NCBI RefSeq assembly: GCF_042697365.1
Contig: NZ_CP137605.1
Source of the DNA: Brucella pseudintermedia
GTDB lineage: Bacteria; Pseudomonadota; Alphaproteobacteria; Rhizobiales; Rhizobiaceae
Strand: one strand, 5' to 3'
Length of the DNA: 64,000 nt
The first letter of the stretch is position 1; the number at the start of each line of letters is the position of its first letter. Shown here one piece after another: positions 1-7,561 of the stretch. Made by a program: the position numbers and the translations under genes. The notes beneath the pieces are model-generated. The model searched no databases, had not been told where the DNA came from, and worked only from the letters and a program-made list of their open reading frames with translations.

Positions 1-948
1 GTCGAGAAGTGGGACAAGTATTATGAGAAGGGTAAGCCTTACGCCGACAAGATCAACATCATGATCATGGGAGATGCGGCTGCCCGCGACGTTGCGTTCC
101 GCAACAAGGAAATCGATGTGGCGGTGCTCGGCCCGGCACAGTACACTGCGTATCTCGCCGACCCGGAACTGGCGAAGAACATGGTCGAGGTGGCGGAAGT
201 TTATACCCGCGCCGTCGGCTTCAATCCGGATTTCAAACCGTTCCAGGACAAACGCGTCCGCCAGGCAATCAACTACGCGATCGATAGTGATCTCATCATC
301 AAGCGTCTTGTCAAGGACAAGGCTTATCGCGCGGTTGGCTGGCTTCCAAACTCGTCGCCAGCCTTCGACAAGGATGCGAAGCCGTACCCATATGATCCTG
401 AAAAAGCGAAAGCTCTGCTCGCAGAAGCCGGGTATCCAGATGGTTTCGAGTTCGAATTGACGGCAACGCAGAACGAGAGCTGGGGCTTGACCATCGTTCA
501 GGCGATCATTCCGATGCTCGCCAAGGTCGGCATCAAGGTGAAGGCCAAGCCGGTGGAAGCGTCAGTGCTTGCCGATGTCGTTCCGGCGGGCAATTTCCAG
601 GCCTATATGTGGTCGCTCGAAAGCGGCCCGGATGCGCTGACGGCCATGCAGTGTTTCTATTCCACGACACCGCAATCTGCATGTAACTATCAGAAGTTCT
701 CCAATGCTGAATTCGACAAGATTGTTGATGCGGCAAAACTGGCGAAAACCGACGAAGAGAAGAATGAGCTTCTGAAGAAGGCCAACAATCTGTTGCAGGA
801 AGAGGCGCCCGTCTGGTTCTTCAACTACAACAAGGCTGTTATGGCACATCAGCCATGGTTGCATGGTCTACAGCCAAATTCGGCGGAACTCGCCGTTCAG
901 TCCTATGAAAAGCTCTGGGTGGACGACACGGTTCCGTCCGGTCGCTAG
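1..948 (+). CDS. Peptide-type ABC transporter solute-binding protein (partial, 5' end outside window)
   Basis: The reading frame is open from base 1, so the N-terminus and signal peptide lie outside the window; 315 residues are visible. They match the C-terminal two thirds of family 5 extracellular solute-binding proteins (SBP_bac_5: dipeptide, oligopeptide, nickel, glutathione). Typical signatures are RVRQAINYAIDSDLI, the YDPEKAKALLAEAGYPDGF block and the EEAPVWFFNYNK segment near the C-terminus. The protein would bind ligand in the periplasm and deliver it to the two permeases encoded just downstream. An inverted repeat follows the stop codon. The ligand cannot be told from sequence; a peptide is a default reading. 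Confidence 0.9.
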   Translation, partial: VEKWDKYYEKGKPYADKINIMIMGDAAARDVAFRNKEIDVAVLGPAQYTAYLADPELAKNMVEVAEVYTRAVGFNPDFKPFQDKRVRQAINYAIDSDLIIKRLVKDKAYRAVGWLPNSSPAFDKDAKPYPYDPEKAKALLAEAGYPDGFEFELTATQNESWGLTIVQAIIPMLAKVGIKVKAKPVEASVLADVVPAGNFQAYMWSLESGPDALTAMQCFYSTTPQSACNYQKFSNAEFDKIVDAAKLAKTDEEKNELLKKANNLLQEEAPVWFFNYNKAVMAHQPWLHGLQPNSAELAVQSYEKLWVDDTVPSGR

Positions 949-966
949 TTGCAGCTGATCTGGATC

Positions 967-990
967 GGCCCGCTCATTCTCGGGCGGGCC
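967..990 (+). repeat. Intercistronic stem-loop after the solute-binding protein gene
   Basis: GGCCCGC at 967-973 pairs with GCGGGCC at 984-990 across a 10-base loop; outer GATC copies can add pairs. There is no T-tract, so it is more likely an mRNA 3'-end stabiliser or partial terminator that lets the binding protein be made in excess over the permeases. Such stem-loops are known at binding-protein/permease junctions (malE-malF in enteric bacteria). Confidence 0.5.
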
Positions 991-1042
991 ACTGATCCCC
1001 TTTGCTCAAGCGCGATCGGCGCTGATCCGAAAGGAGGACCGT

Positions 1043-1978
1043 GTGCTCTATTTTATTTTCCGGCGCGTGCTACAGATGATACCGACGGCCGTGGCGGTGT
1101 CGTTGTTGATTTTCGTTATCTTCAGCGTGGTTCCAGGCAGTATCGCTTCGGGCCTTATCGCCAATGGCAAGGGCATGAACGATCCAAAAATGGTCGAGAA
1201 GATCACCCAGGAATTCGGGCTCGACAAGCCTGTTCATGTGCGTTTCGGTAACTATCTCGTTCAGTTGGCGCAGTTCGATCTAGGGACTTCTTATCGTTCA
1301 AGGCAGCCGGTTATATCGCTTATTCAGGAGCGAATGTGGCCCACGCTAAAGCTCGCTTTTGCCGCGATGGGACTTGCTATCTTGATCGGAGTGCCCCTCG
1401 GATTTCTCGCAGCGTTGAAACCCGGAAGCATTCTTGACAGTATGACCATGATCGGAGCGGTTTCTGGCCTTTCCTTGCCGCAATTCTGGCTGGGTCTGCT
1501 CGCCATGTATCTCTTTGCATTGACGCTTGGATGGCTGCCGAGCTTCGGTTACGGCGATGGCGGCATCAGGAACATCATCCTTCCAGCGTTAACCCTGGGT
1601 GTCGCACCCTTGGCATTGCTGGCCAGGACAACGCGCGCAGCCGTGCTTGAAGTGATGGGCGCTGATTTCATTCGCACGGCTCGCTCGAAAGGTATGAACA
1701 GTTTCAAGCTGGTGAAGTGGCATGTCATGCGCAATGCGCTGGTGCTTATTATCACGACAATCGGCTTGCAATTCGGATCGATGATGGGGCAGGCCGTGGT
1801 GGTGGAGAAACTGTTCTCCTGGCCGGGCCTTGGTTCCTTGCTGATCGATAGCGTTTCGCTGCGCGACATCCCCGTCGTGCAGGGGGCAATTCTCGTAATC
1901 GTTTTGTGGTTTCTGCTGATCAATACGATCGTTGACATCCTCTATGCGGTGATCGATCCGCGTATAAGCCACGAGTAA
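1043..1978 (+). CDS. Peptide-type ABC transporter permease (DppB/OppB family)
   Basis: A 311-residue inner-membrane permease of the BPD_transp_1 family. The GTG start is chosen because AAGGAGG lies at 1031-1037, five bases upstream. An N-terminal membrane helix (about residues 9-30) is followed by a periplasmic loop and five further helices. The EAA loop that contacts the ATPases is visible around residues 205-240 (RTARSKGMNSFKLVKWHVMR). The C-terminus ends with the usual DILYAVIDPRI block. It pairs with the permease beginning four bases after its stop, forming the channel for the substrate captured by the upstream binding protein. Confidence 0.93.
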   Translation: MLYFIFRRVLQMIPTAVAVSLLIFVIFSVVPGSIASGLIANGKGMNDPKMVEKITQEFGLDKPVHVRFGNYLVQLAQFDLGTSYRSRQPVISLIQERMWPTLKLAFAAMGLAILIGVPLGFLAALKPGSILDSMTMIGAVSGLSLPQFWLGLLAMYLFALTLGWLPSFGYGDGGIRNIILPALTLGVAPLALLARTTRAAVLEVMGADFIRTARSKGMNSFKLVKWHVMRNALVLIITTIGLQFGSMMGQAVVVEKLFSWPGLGSLLIDSVSLRDIPVVQGAILVIVLWFLLINTIVDILYAVIDPRISHE

Positions 1979-1982
1979 GCCC

Positions 1983-2804
1983 ATGAAGCTCCGTTTCAAT
2001 CTCGTATTCGGCGGTTTTATATGCATCGTCATCTTGGCGGCGGCCGTGCTTGCACCACTGCTGGCGCACTATAATCCGGTTCTCGATGCTGATTTGATGA
2101 ATGCCGAGCTGCCGCCCGACGCACAGTTCTGGTTTGGCACCGATGCACAAGGCCGCGACGTCTATTCGCGAATCCTCTATGGCGCACAGGTGTCACTGAC
2201 CGTCGGTGTCGTTTCGCAGTGCATCAATACTGTTATCGGTCTCTGTTTTGGCATTTCCGCGGGCTATTTCGGCGGCTGGTGGGATGATTTCGTCAACGGT
2301 CTGACAAATTTGATGCTGGCGATACCGTCACTCATCTTTGCGCTGGCGATCATGGCCGTTCTTGGCCCTGGTTTGCCGAGTCTTCTGCTGGCGCTTGGTC
2401 TTACGAATTGGTCCTGGACCTGCCGGATTGCGCGCAGTTCGACCCTTTCTCTGAAGAAGCAGGGGTATATTCAGGCAGCCAAGATGCTGGGCTATAGCGA
2501 CGTGCGCATCATGATCACACAGATCGTACCCAACATGATCGGACCCATTCTTGTGATAGGCACGCTCGGAATGGGCGATGCAATTCTCGCAGAGGCAGCA
2601 CTTTCCTATCTTGGTCTCGGTATCAGTCCGCCAGATCCAAGCTGGGGCAACATGCTTACCGATGCGCGTGAGCTGATTGTGAACGCGCCTTGGGCCGCGA
2701 TATTTCCGGGTCTCGCCATTTTCCTCACGGTGCTTGGCCTCAATCTTTTCGGTGACGGTCTTCGCGACTGGCTCGATCCGCATATGAGGACGCGCAAGAT
2801 ATGA
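1983..2804 (+). CDS. Peptide-type ABC transporter permease (DppC/OppC family)
   Basis: A 273-residue second permease subunit. It has a first membrane helix at about residues 8-28 and the family motif FGTDAQGRDVYSRILYGAQVSL after it, which is characteristic of DppC/OppC/NikC. The EAA loop is YIQAAKMLGYSDVRIMITQI. The C-terminal GDGLRDWLDPHMR is also diagnostic. The stop overlaps the next start (ATGA at 2801-2804), so translation is probably coupled to the ATPase gene. Confidence 0.93.
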   Translation: MKLRFNLVFGGFICIVILAAAVLAPLLAHYNPVLDADLMNAELPPDAQFWFGTDAQGRDVYSRILYGAQVSLTVGVVSQCINTVIGLCFGISAGYFGGWWDDFVNGLTNLMLAIPSLIFALAIMAVLGPGLPSLLLALGLTNWSWTCRIARSSTLSLKKQGYIQAAKMLGYSDVRIMITQIVPNMIGPILVIGTLGMGDAILAEAALSYLGLGISPPDPSWGNMLTDARELIVNAPWAAIFPGLAIFLTVLGLNLFGDGLRDWLDPHMRTRKI

Positions 2805-3781
2805 GTGAACAACCACTTCTTGAGGTCGAAAACCTCCGAATCGATATCGTCTCCGGTTCAAGCAAACATAATGTGGTTGAGGACGTATCGTTCACAATCG
2901 ACGCCGGTGAGACCTTTGGTCTGGTCGGCGAGTCGGGCTGCGGAAAGAGTATCACCGCACTATCCATGATCGGGTTGCTACGCAAACCGCTATCGATAAC
3001 CGGAGGCGCGATACGCTTCAAAGGACATGATCTTCGATCAATGTCGTCACGCGAAATGCGAAAGCTGCGCGGTAATCGTATAGCGATGATCTTTCAGGAA
3101 CCGATGACTGCGCTCAACCCGTTGTCTCCCGTGGGACGACAGATTGCCGAGATGTTCGTGCTGCATCAAGGAGCAACCTGGCATGAGGCAGAACGCAAGG
3201 CGGTTGAAGCGCTTGCCAGCGTTCAGGTGCCTGCGCCGGAACAGCGCGTAAAAAACTATCCTCATCAGATGTCAGGGGGTATGCGCCAACGTGTGATGAT
3301 CGCGATCGCACTCGCCTGCAATCCCGATCTGCTGATTGCCGACGAACCGACGACCGCGCTCGATGTGACTGTTCAGGCGGAAATTCTGCGTCTTATGCAG
3401 GAGCTTTGCACGGCGCGAGGAACTTCCGTACTCATGATCAGCCATGATCTCGGGGTCATTGCCAAAATGTGCCGTCGCGTGGGTGTCATGTATGCTGGGC
3501 ATCTGGTCGAGGAGCGCGTAACGGCTGGGCTGTTTCATCATCCGGCGCATCCTTATGCGCATGGTCTTCTGGCGTCATTGCCGCAGCTTGGTTCACGTCA
3601 GAAGGAAGGCCAGCTGCGGCTTCAGGAAATTGAGGGAGTCGTGCCATCGATTTCCGCTTTTCCAAAAGGCTGCCGGTTCGAGCCGCGCTGCACGCGTGCG
3701 ACAAATGTTTGCCGCGTACAAAAGCCGGGCTGGACGCCACTCGACGATGCCGGTGTGGTGAGGTGTTTCCATCATGAATGA
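2801..3781 (+). CDS. Peptide-type ABC transporter ATPase (DppD/OppD family)
   Basis: A 326-residue ATPase that energises the transporter from the cytoplasm. Walker A is GESGCGKS at residues 43-50, the signature is MSGGMRQRV and Walker B is LLIADEPTTALD, followed by the H-loop SHDLG. The C-terminal oligopeptide/dipeptide extension keeps its cysteines (GCRFEPRC, NVC and a final VRC), the set associated with an iron-sulphur cluster in DppD-type proteins. It overlaps the upstream permease by four bases and the downstream ATPase by eight. Confidence 0.93.
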   Translation: MSEQPLLEVENLRIDIVSGSSKHNVVEDVSFTIDAGETFGLVGESGCGKSITALSMIGLLRKPLSITGGAIRFKGHDLRSMSSREMRKLRGNRIAMIFQEPMTALNPLSPVGRQIAEMFVLHQGATWHEAERKAVEALASVQVPAPEQRVKNYPHQMSGGMRQRVMIAIALACNPDLLIADEPTTALDVTVQAEILRLMQELCTARGTSVLMISHDLGVIAKMCRRVGVMYAGHLVEERVTAGLFHHPAHPYAHGLLASLPQLGSRQKEGQLRLQEIEGVVPSISAFPKGCRFEPRCTRATNVCRVQKPGWTPLDDAGVVRCFHHE

Positions 3782-4760
3782 CATACATTCAACCAAACTG
3801 GCAGAACCTTTGGTCCGCATTGACGATGTCTGCGTTTACTTTCCGGTGAGCGGCGGAATTTTCAATCGTTCCCGCCAATTGCTGCGCGCCGTAAACAATC
3901 TTAGCGTGTCTCTCAACAAAGGCGAGTGCCTCTCCATTGTCGGGGAGTCCGGCTGCGGTAAGTCAACGCTCGCACTCTCCATAGTCGGTTTGCAGAAACC
4001 GACTAGCGGCCAGATCTATTTCGAAGGACGTCCGATCACCGGCAAAAACGAACCTTCACGGCTGGAACGGGCAAAGATGGCGCAGATGGTCTTTCAAGAC
4101 CCCTTTGCTTCACTCAACCCCCGGCAGACGGTTTACACATCGCTCGCTGCGCCTTTGCGGCTTCACGGTGTGAAATCGCGTAGCGAAGTCGATGGTCGCA
4201 TTGAGGAGATTCTACGTCTCGTGGGTTTGAAGCCCGAGCAGGCAAGGCGCTTTCCGCACGAGTTTTCCGGTGGTCAACGCCAGCGCATTGGGATCGCACG
4301 AGCGCTGTTGCTTAATCCGAAAGTCATTGTGCTGGACGAGCCTGTCTCAGCCCTTGATGTCTCAATCCGGGCGCAGATCATCAATCTGCTTCTGGAGTTG
4401 AAGGAGCGGCTCGGCCTTTCCTACATCATGATCAGCCATGATCTGAGCGTCGTCGAGCATATGAGCGACCGCGTTGCGGTCATGTACTTCGGGCAGATTG
4501 TTGAAAGTGGTCCATGGGATCGGATTTTCTCGAACCCAACCCATCCTTATACCAGACGACTGATTTCGGCCATTCCTGATCCGATGACCGAACTGGCAGG
4601 AGGGCGGTTGATAGATGATCGAAACCCGCCCGAGGCGCCTGTTGGTTATGCCTTCTACCCTGAAAGCTTTGGCACGCATGACGTCCATAAGGTGCCGCCG
4701 CCCACGCAATTCATCAATATCGGCGGAGAGCAACGTATCCGCGTTATCAAGAAAGCTTGA
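3774..4760 (+). CDS. Peptide-type ABC transporter ATPase (DppF/OppF family)
   Basis: A 328-residue partner ATPase, with Walker A GESGCGKST, signature FSGGQRQRIGIARAL and Walker B VIVLDEPVSALD. It completes a five-gene transporter (binding protein, two permeases, two ATPases). One oddity: the C-terminal tail (after MTELAGGRL) has no cysteine at all, whereas DppF/OppF proteins usually carry a short cysteine cluster there. Instead it reads PPEAPVGYAFYPESFGTHD and ends in lysines. This may mark a subfamily with a different substrate, so the gene symbol is left open. A terminator follows. Confidence 0.92.
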   Translation: MNDIHSTKLAEPLVRIDDVCVYFPVSGGIFNRSRQLLRAVNNLSVSLNKGECLSIVGESGCGKSTLALSIVGLQKPTSGQIYFEGRPITGKNEPSRLERAKMAQMVFQDPFASLNPRQTVYTSLAAPLRLHGVKSRSEVDGRIEEILRLVGLKPEQARRFPHEFSGGQRQRIGIARALLLNPKVIVLDEPVSALDVSIRAQIINLLLELKERLGLSYIMISHDLSVVEHMSDRVAVMYFGQIVESGPWDRIFSNPTHPYTRRLISAIPDPMTELAGGRLIDDRNPPEAPVGYAFYPESFGTHDVHKVPPPTQFINIGGEQRIRVIKKA

Positions 4761-4774
4761 TTTGCAGAGAAACT

Positions 4775-4801
4775 AAAAAGCGCCGCGAAAGGGCGCTTTT
4801 T
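4775..4801. terminator. Bidirectional Rho-independent terminator
   Basis: AAAAAGCGCC (4775-4784) pairs perfectly with GGCGCTTTTT (4792-4801) around a 7-base loop. The stem has A-runs on one side and T-runs on the other, so it can end both the plus-strand transporter operon and the convergent aldehyde dehydrogenase gene. Confidence 0.85.
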
Positions 4802-4819
4802 ATTGTTATTCTGTAAGGG

Positions 4820-6265
4820 TCATCCGCTGATCAGTTTCACCTCCATGAAGTCTTCCAGACCCCACTTGCCGCCCTCACGACCATTGCCCGATTGCTTGTA
4901 GCCTCCGAACGGGCTGCCCGGCGCACGCGACGTGCCGTTGATCTGCACCATGCCCGCACGCAACTTGCGAGCCACGCGTTTTGCCCGCTCCGGGTTTCCG
5001 GTCTGGATATAGGCCGCAAGTCCGTATGGCGTATCGTTGGCAATGGCGATGGCTTCATCTTCCGTATCGAACGGGATCATGGCAAGCACGGGTCCGAAGA
5101 TCTCTTCGCGAGCAATCGTCATGTTATTGTTCACATCGGCAAAGACGGTCGGCTTGACGAAGTCCCCTTCGGTGAATCCCTCCGGACGCCCCGGTCCGCC
5201 TGCAACAAGCCGCGCACCTTCATCAATGCCCTTCTGGATCAGTTTTTGCACCTTCTCGAACTGGATCGACGAGGAAAGCGGGCCGATATGATCGCCTTCT
5301 TCGGCGGGGTCGCCGACTTTGGTGCCTTCGGCCTCTTTCCGGGCGAGTTCGACTGCTTTGTCGTAAACCGAGCGTTCGACCAGCATGCGCGTCGGCGCGT
5401 TGCAGGATTGACCAGTATTTTCGAAACAATGGGCAAGGCTACGAGCAATGGCCTCTTCGAGGTCCGCATCAGCGAAGACGATGTTCGGCGATTTGCCGCC
5501 AAGTTCGAGCGAAACGCGCTTTACTGTCGCTGCTGCGGCTCGAGAAACTGCCGTTCCGGCGCGCGTCGAGCCAGTAAAGGACATCATGTCGACGTCCGGA
5601 TGCTGCGACAATGCCTCGCCGACGACAGCACCTTCGCCATTGACGAGATTGAACACGCCTTGGGGGAAACCGGCCTGATCCACAAATTCGGCAAAGAGCA
5701 TGGCGGACATCGGTGCAATTTCGGACGGTTTCAGTATGACGGTGCAGCCGACAGCCAGTGCAGGAATAACTTTCAACGCGATCTGGTTCATTGGCCAGTT
5801 CCAAGGCGTAATGAGACCGCAAACGCCAATCGGCTCGCGCACTATGGTCTGGTTTGGATATTTGGGAGAAAGAAGCTCTTCGAACTCGAAATTCTCGAAC
5901 GCTGCAATGAAGGCCTTGGTATGCGAAAGGCCTGCTTCAGCCTGCGATTCCCGTGCGAGCGTTATTGGCGCGCCCATTTCGAGTGAAATCGCCTTTGCCA
6001 TTTCTTCCAGGCGGGTTTCGTAGATTTCCACTAACCGCCGGATATGGCCGATGCGCTCTTCTGCTGGCGTTTCACTCCATGATGGAAAAGCCTTGCGCGC
6101 AGCGGCAACCGCCAGATCAATGTCTTTAGCAGAACCTGCCGATATAACGGCATAAGGTTTTTCGTTGGCGGGATTGATGACCTCAATGGACTTGGCCTCT
6201 ACCGGAGCGCGCCATGCGCCGTCGATATAGAAGTCTGTTTTCTGAATGAGGTTTTTCTGAAGCAT
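4820..6265 (-). CDS. NAD(P)-dependent aldehyde dehydrogenase family protein
   Basis: A 481-residue aldehyde dehydrogenase, close to the usual family length. The ATG at 6265 (MLQKNLIQKTDFYIDGAW) is chosen over an upstream in-frame ATG at 6307 because GGAGG sits eight bases before it. Seen motifs: the NAD-binding PWNWP region, the general-base LELGGKSPNIVFADADL, the catalytic cysteine in GQSCNAPTRM, and EEIFGPVLAMIPFDTEDEAI. It would oxidise an aldehyde to a carboxylate in the cytoplasm. The substrate cannot be told. It is a single gene, convergent with the transporter and separated from the kdp side by about 125 bases. Confidence 0.93.
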   Translation of the reverse strand: MLQKNLIQKTDFYIDGAWRAPVEAKSIEVINPANEKPYAVISAGSAKDIDLAVAAARKAFPSWSETPAEERIGHIRRLVEIYETRLEEMAKAISLEMGAPITLARESQAEAGLSHTKAFIAAFENFEFEELLSPKYPNQTIVREPIGVCGLITPWNWPMNQIALKVIPALAVGCTVILKPSEIAPMSAMLFAEFVDQAGFPQGVFNLVNGEGAVVGEALSQHPDVDMMSFTGSTRAGTAVSRAAAATVKRVSLELGGKSPNIVFADADLEEAIARSLAHCFENTGQSCNAPTRMLVERSVYDKAVELARKEAEGTKVGDPAEEGDHIGPLSSSIQFEKVQKLIQKGIDEGARLVAGGPGRPEGFTEGDFVKPTVFADVNNNMTIAREEIFGPVLAMIPFDTEDEAIAIANDTPYGLAAYIQTGNPERAKRVARKLRAGMVQINGTSRAPGSPFGGYKQSGNGREGGKWGLEDFMEVKLISG

Positions 6266-6389
6266 CGGGCCTTCCTCCGTAGCGCTTGCTATCCCAGGTC
6301 GTTTCAAGCGAACCCAGTTTGGTTTTTGACACTAGTAGCAGGACCTTACGGCGTCAAAATAGAAGGCTGCATGGGAGCATCAATTTTTC

Positions 6390-6794
6390 TTATTCATTAT
6401 CGTAGGCCTCAATGTCGAAGCCTAACGCGGCCAGTCCTTCCTCAAGATAATCCCCCAGAAGCGGTGTGCCGATAAGATACTTGGCCTCCCGGCCATTATC
6501 GCGATCGGCTGCAGTTGACAGGGCTTCGTCCCATTCGTCAGCGCTGAAATCGCCGCGTCCTACCCACATCAGCGCCAGCAGTTCCTGCCGTTCATCTATG
6601 TTCAGAGAACGGATCGCGGCAAAAAGCTCCTTGCGGGTGGGATTGGTCAGCGAGGCATCGAGAATATCAACTTCGTTGTCATCGCTGGCGTTGGACCCAG
6701 AGTCCTCATCGGTCGCAGGAACCTGAACGTCATATTCCCGAGCTTTGGCGATTATAAATTCCAAATTCTCGATATTGTTGATCAACTCGACCAC
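6390..6794 (-). CDS. DUF3775 domain-containing protein
   Basis: A 134-residue acidic cytoplasmic protein. Its N-terminal FIIAKAREYDVQ followed by SGSNASDDNE matches the DUF3775 family of alphaproteobacteria as I recall it; no function is known. The GTG start at 6794 (VELINNIENLEF) is preferred because GGAGG lies five bases upstream; an earlier GTG at 6809 would add five residues. The C-terminal half (DERQELLALMWVGRGDFSADEWDEAL) is the conserved part of the family. It lies 50-65 bases after kdpE on the same strand and could be read through from it, but no link to potassium is implied. Confidence 0.75.
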   Translation of the reverse strand: MVELINNIENLEFIIAKAREYDVQVPATDEDSGSNASDDNEVDILDASLTNPTRKELFAAIRSLNIDERQELLALMWVGRGDFSADEWDEALSTAADRDNGREAKYLIGTPLLGDYLEEGLAALGFDIEAYDNE

Positions 6795-6810
6795 GCTCGC
6801 CTCCGTCACC

Positions 6811-6825
6811 TTGACTGTTTGTCAA
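6811..6825. repeat. Short inverted repeat before the DUF3775 gene
   Basis: TTGAC (6811-6815) and GTCAA (6821-6825) form a 5-bp inverted repeat with a 5-base spacer, just upstream of the DUF3775 start and downstream of kdpE. It may be a small operator or part of a promoter, but it is too short to be sure. Confidence 0.25.
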
Positions 6826-6859
6826 ACAACGCTTTCGCGAAGCCTTGGTTCCTGTTGTT

Positions 6860-7561
6860 TCAAAGAGCTGGATCGGCTTCGCGCAACCTGTAGCCGACGC
6901 CTGTTTCGGTCAGGATAAAATGCGGCTGATCCGGCGATTTTTCAATCTTCTGCCGCAGCTGACGGACATAGATGCGGAGATATTGTACGTCAGCCGCCGG
7001 TCCCCATACCTGGTTCAAGATGAAATGGTGCGTCAGCACTTTGCCGGCGTGCTGGACGAGCAGCCGCAGGATATCATATTCCTTCGGCGACAGCTTAATT
7101 TCTTCGCCGTTGAGCTTTACAAGGCGGCGCACCAGATCGACGGTCAGACCGTCACTCTGGAAGAGCGGTTTTTGTCCCTGTTGTTGCAGCCGATGCCGCA
7201 AGGCGACGCGAAGACGGGCAGCAAGCTCCTTCATGCCGAAAGGTTTCGGGATGTAATCATCGGCTCCGCCTTCCAGGGCGCGGACGATGCCAGCTTCGTC
7301 AGTACGGCTTGAGAGTATTAGAATTGGCAAGGTTATGCCGGTCTCTCTCCAGCGTTGCAGCAGCGCATGACCGTCGGTATCAGGGAGACCCAGATCGAGC
7401 AGCACAATGTCGGGCTTTTCCATTGCGATGCGTTCGTCCGCCTCGCTGCTATTTGCAGCTTCAACAACTGTATAGCCTTCCGTTGTCAGTCCAACCCGCA
7501 GCAGTTTGCGGATGGCTGGTTCGTCGTCGACAACAAGGATTTTCAGCTTGGGATCGTTCAT
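6860..7561 (-). CDS. kdpE: KdpE response regulator
   Basis: A 233-residue OmpR/PhoB-type response regulator. The receiver domain (about 8-120) shows the acidic pair D12-D13, phospho-acceptor D56 in DIVLLDLGLPD, and the K of YIPKPFG. The winged-helix C-terminus follows (LSPKEYDILRLLVQHAGKVLTHHFIL, then YLRIYVRQLRQKIE and the terminal ETGVGYRL). KdpE activates the kdp promoter when phosphorylated by KdpD under potassium limitation or osmotic stress. The start overlaps the kdpD stop (ATGA), indicating co-translation. Confidence 0.96.
   Translation of the reverse strand: MNDPKLKILVVDDEPAIRKLLRVGLTTEGYTVVEAANSSEADERIAMEKPDIVLLDLGLPDTDGHALLQRWRETGITLPILILSSRTDEAGIVRALEGGADDYIPKPFGMKELAARLRVALRHRLQQQGQKPLFQSDGLTVDLVRRLVKLNGEEIKLSPKEYDILRLLVQHAGKVLTHHFILNQVWGPAADVQYLRIYVRQLRQKIEKSPDQPHFILTETGVGYRLREADPAL

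Noticed and set aside
4892..5986. 364-residue plus-strand open frame inside the aldehyde dehydrogenase gene
   Set aside because: It is the antisense of a well-conserved ALDH, has no family motifs or ribosome site, and its composition is typical of a GC-rich shadow frame.
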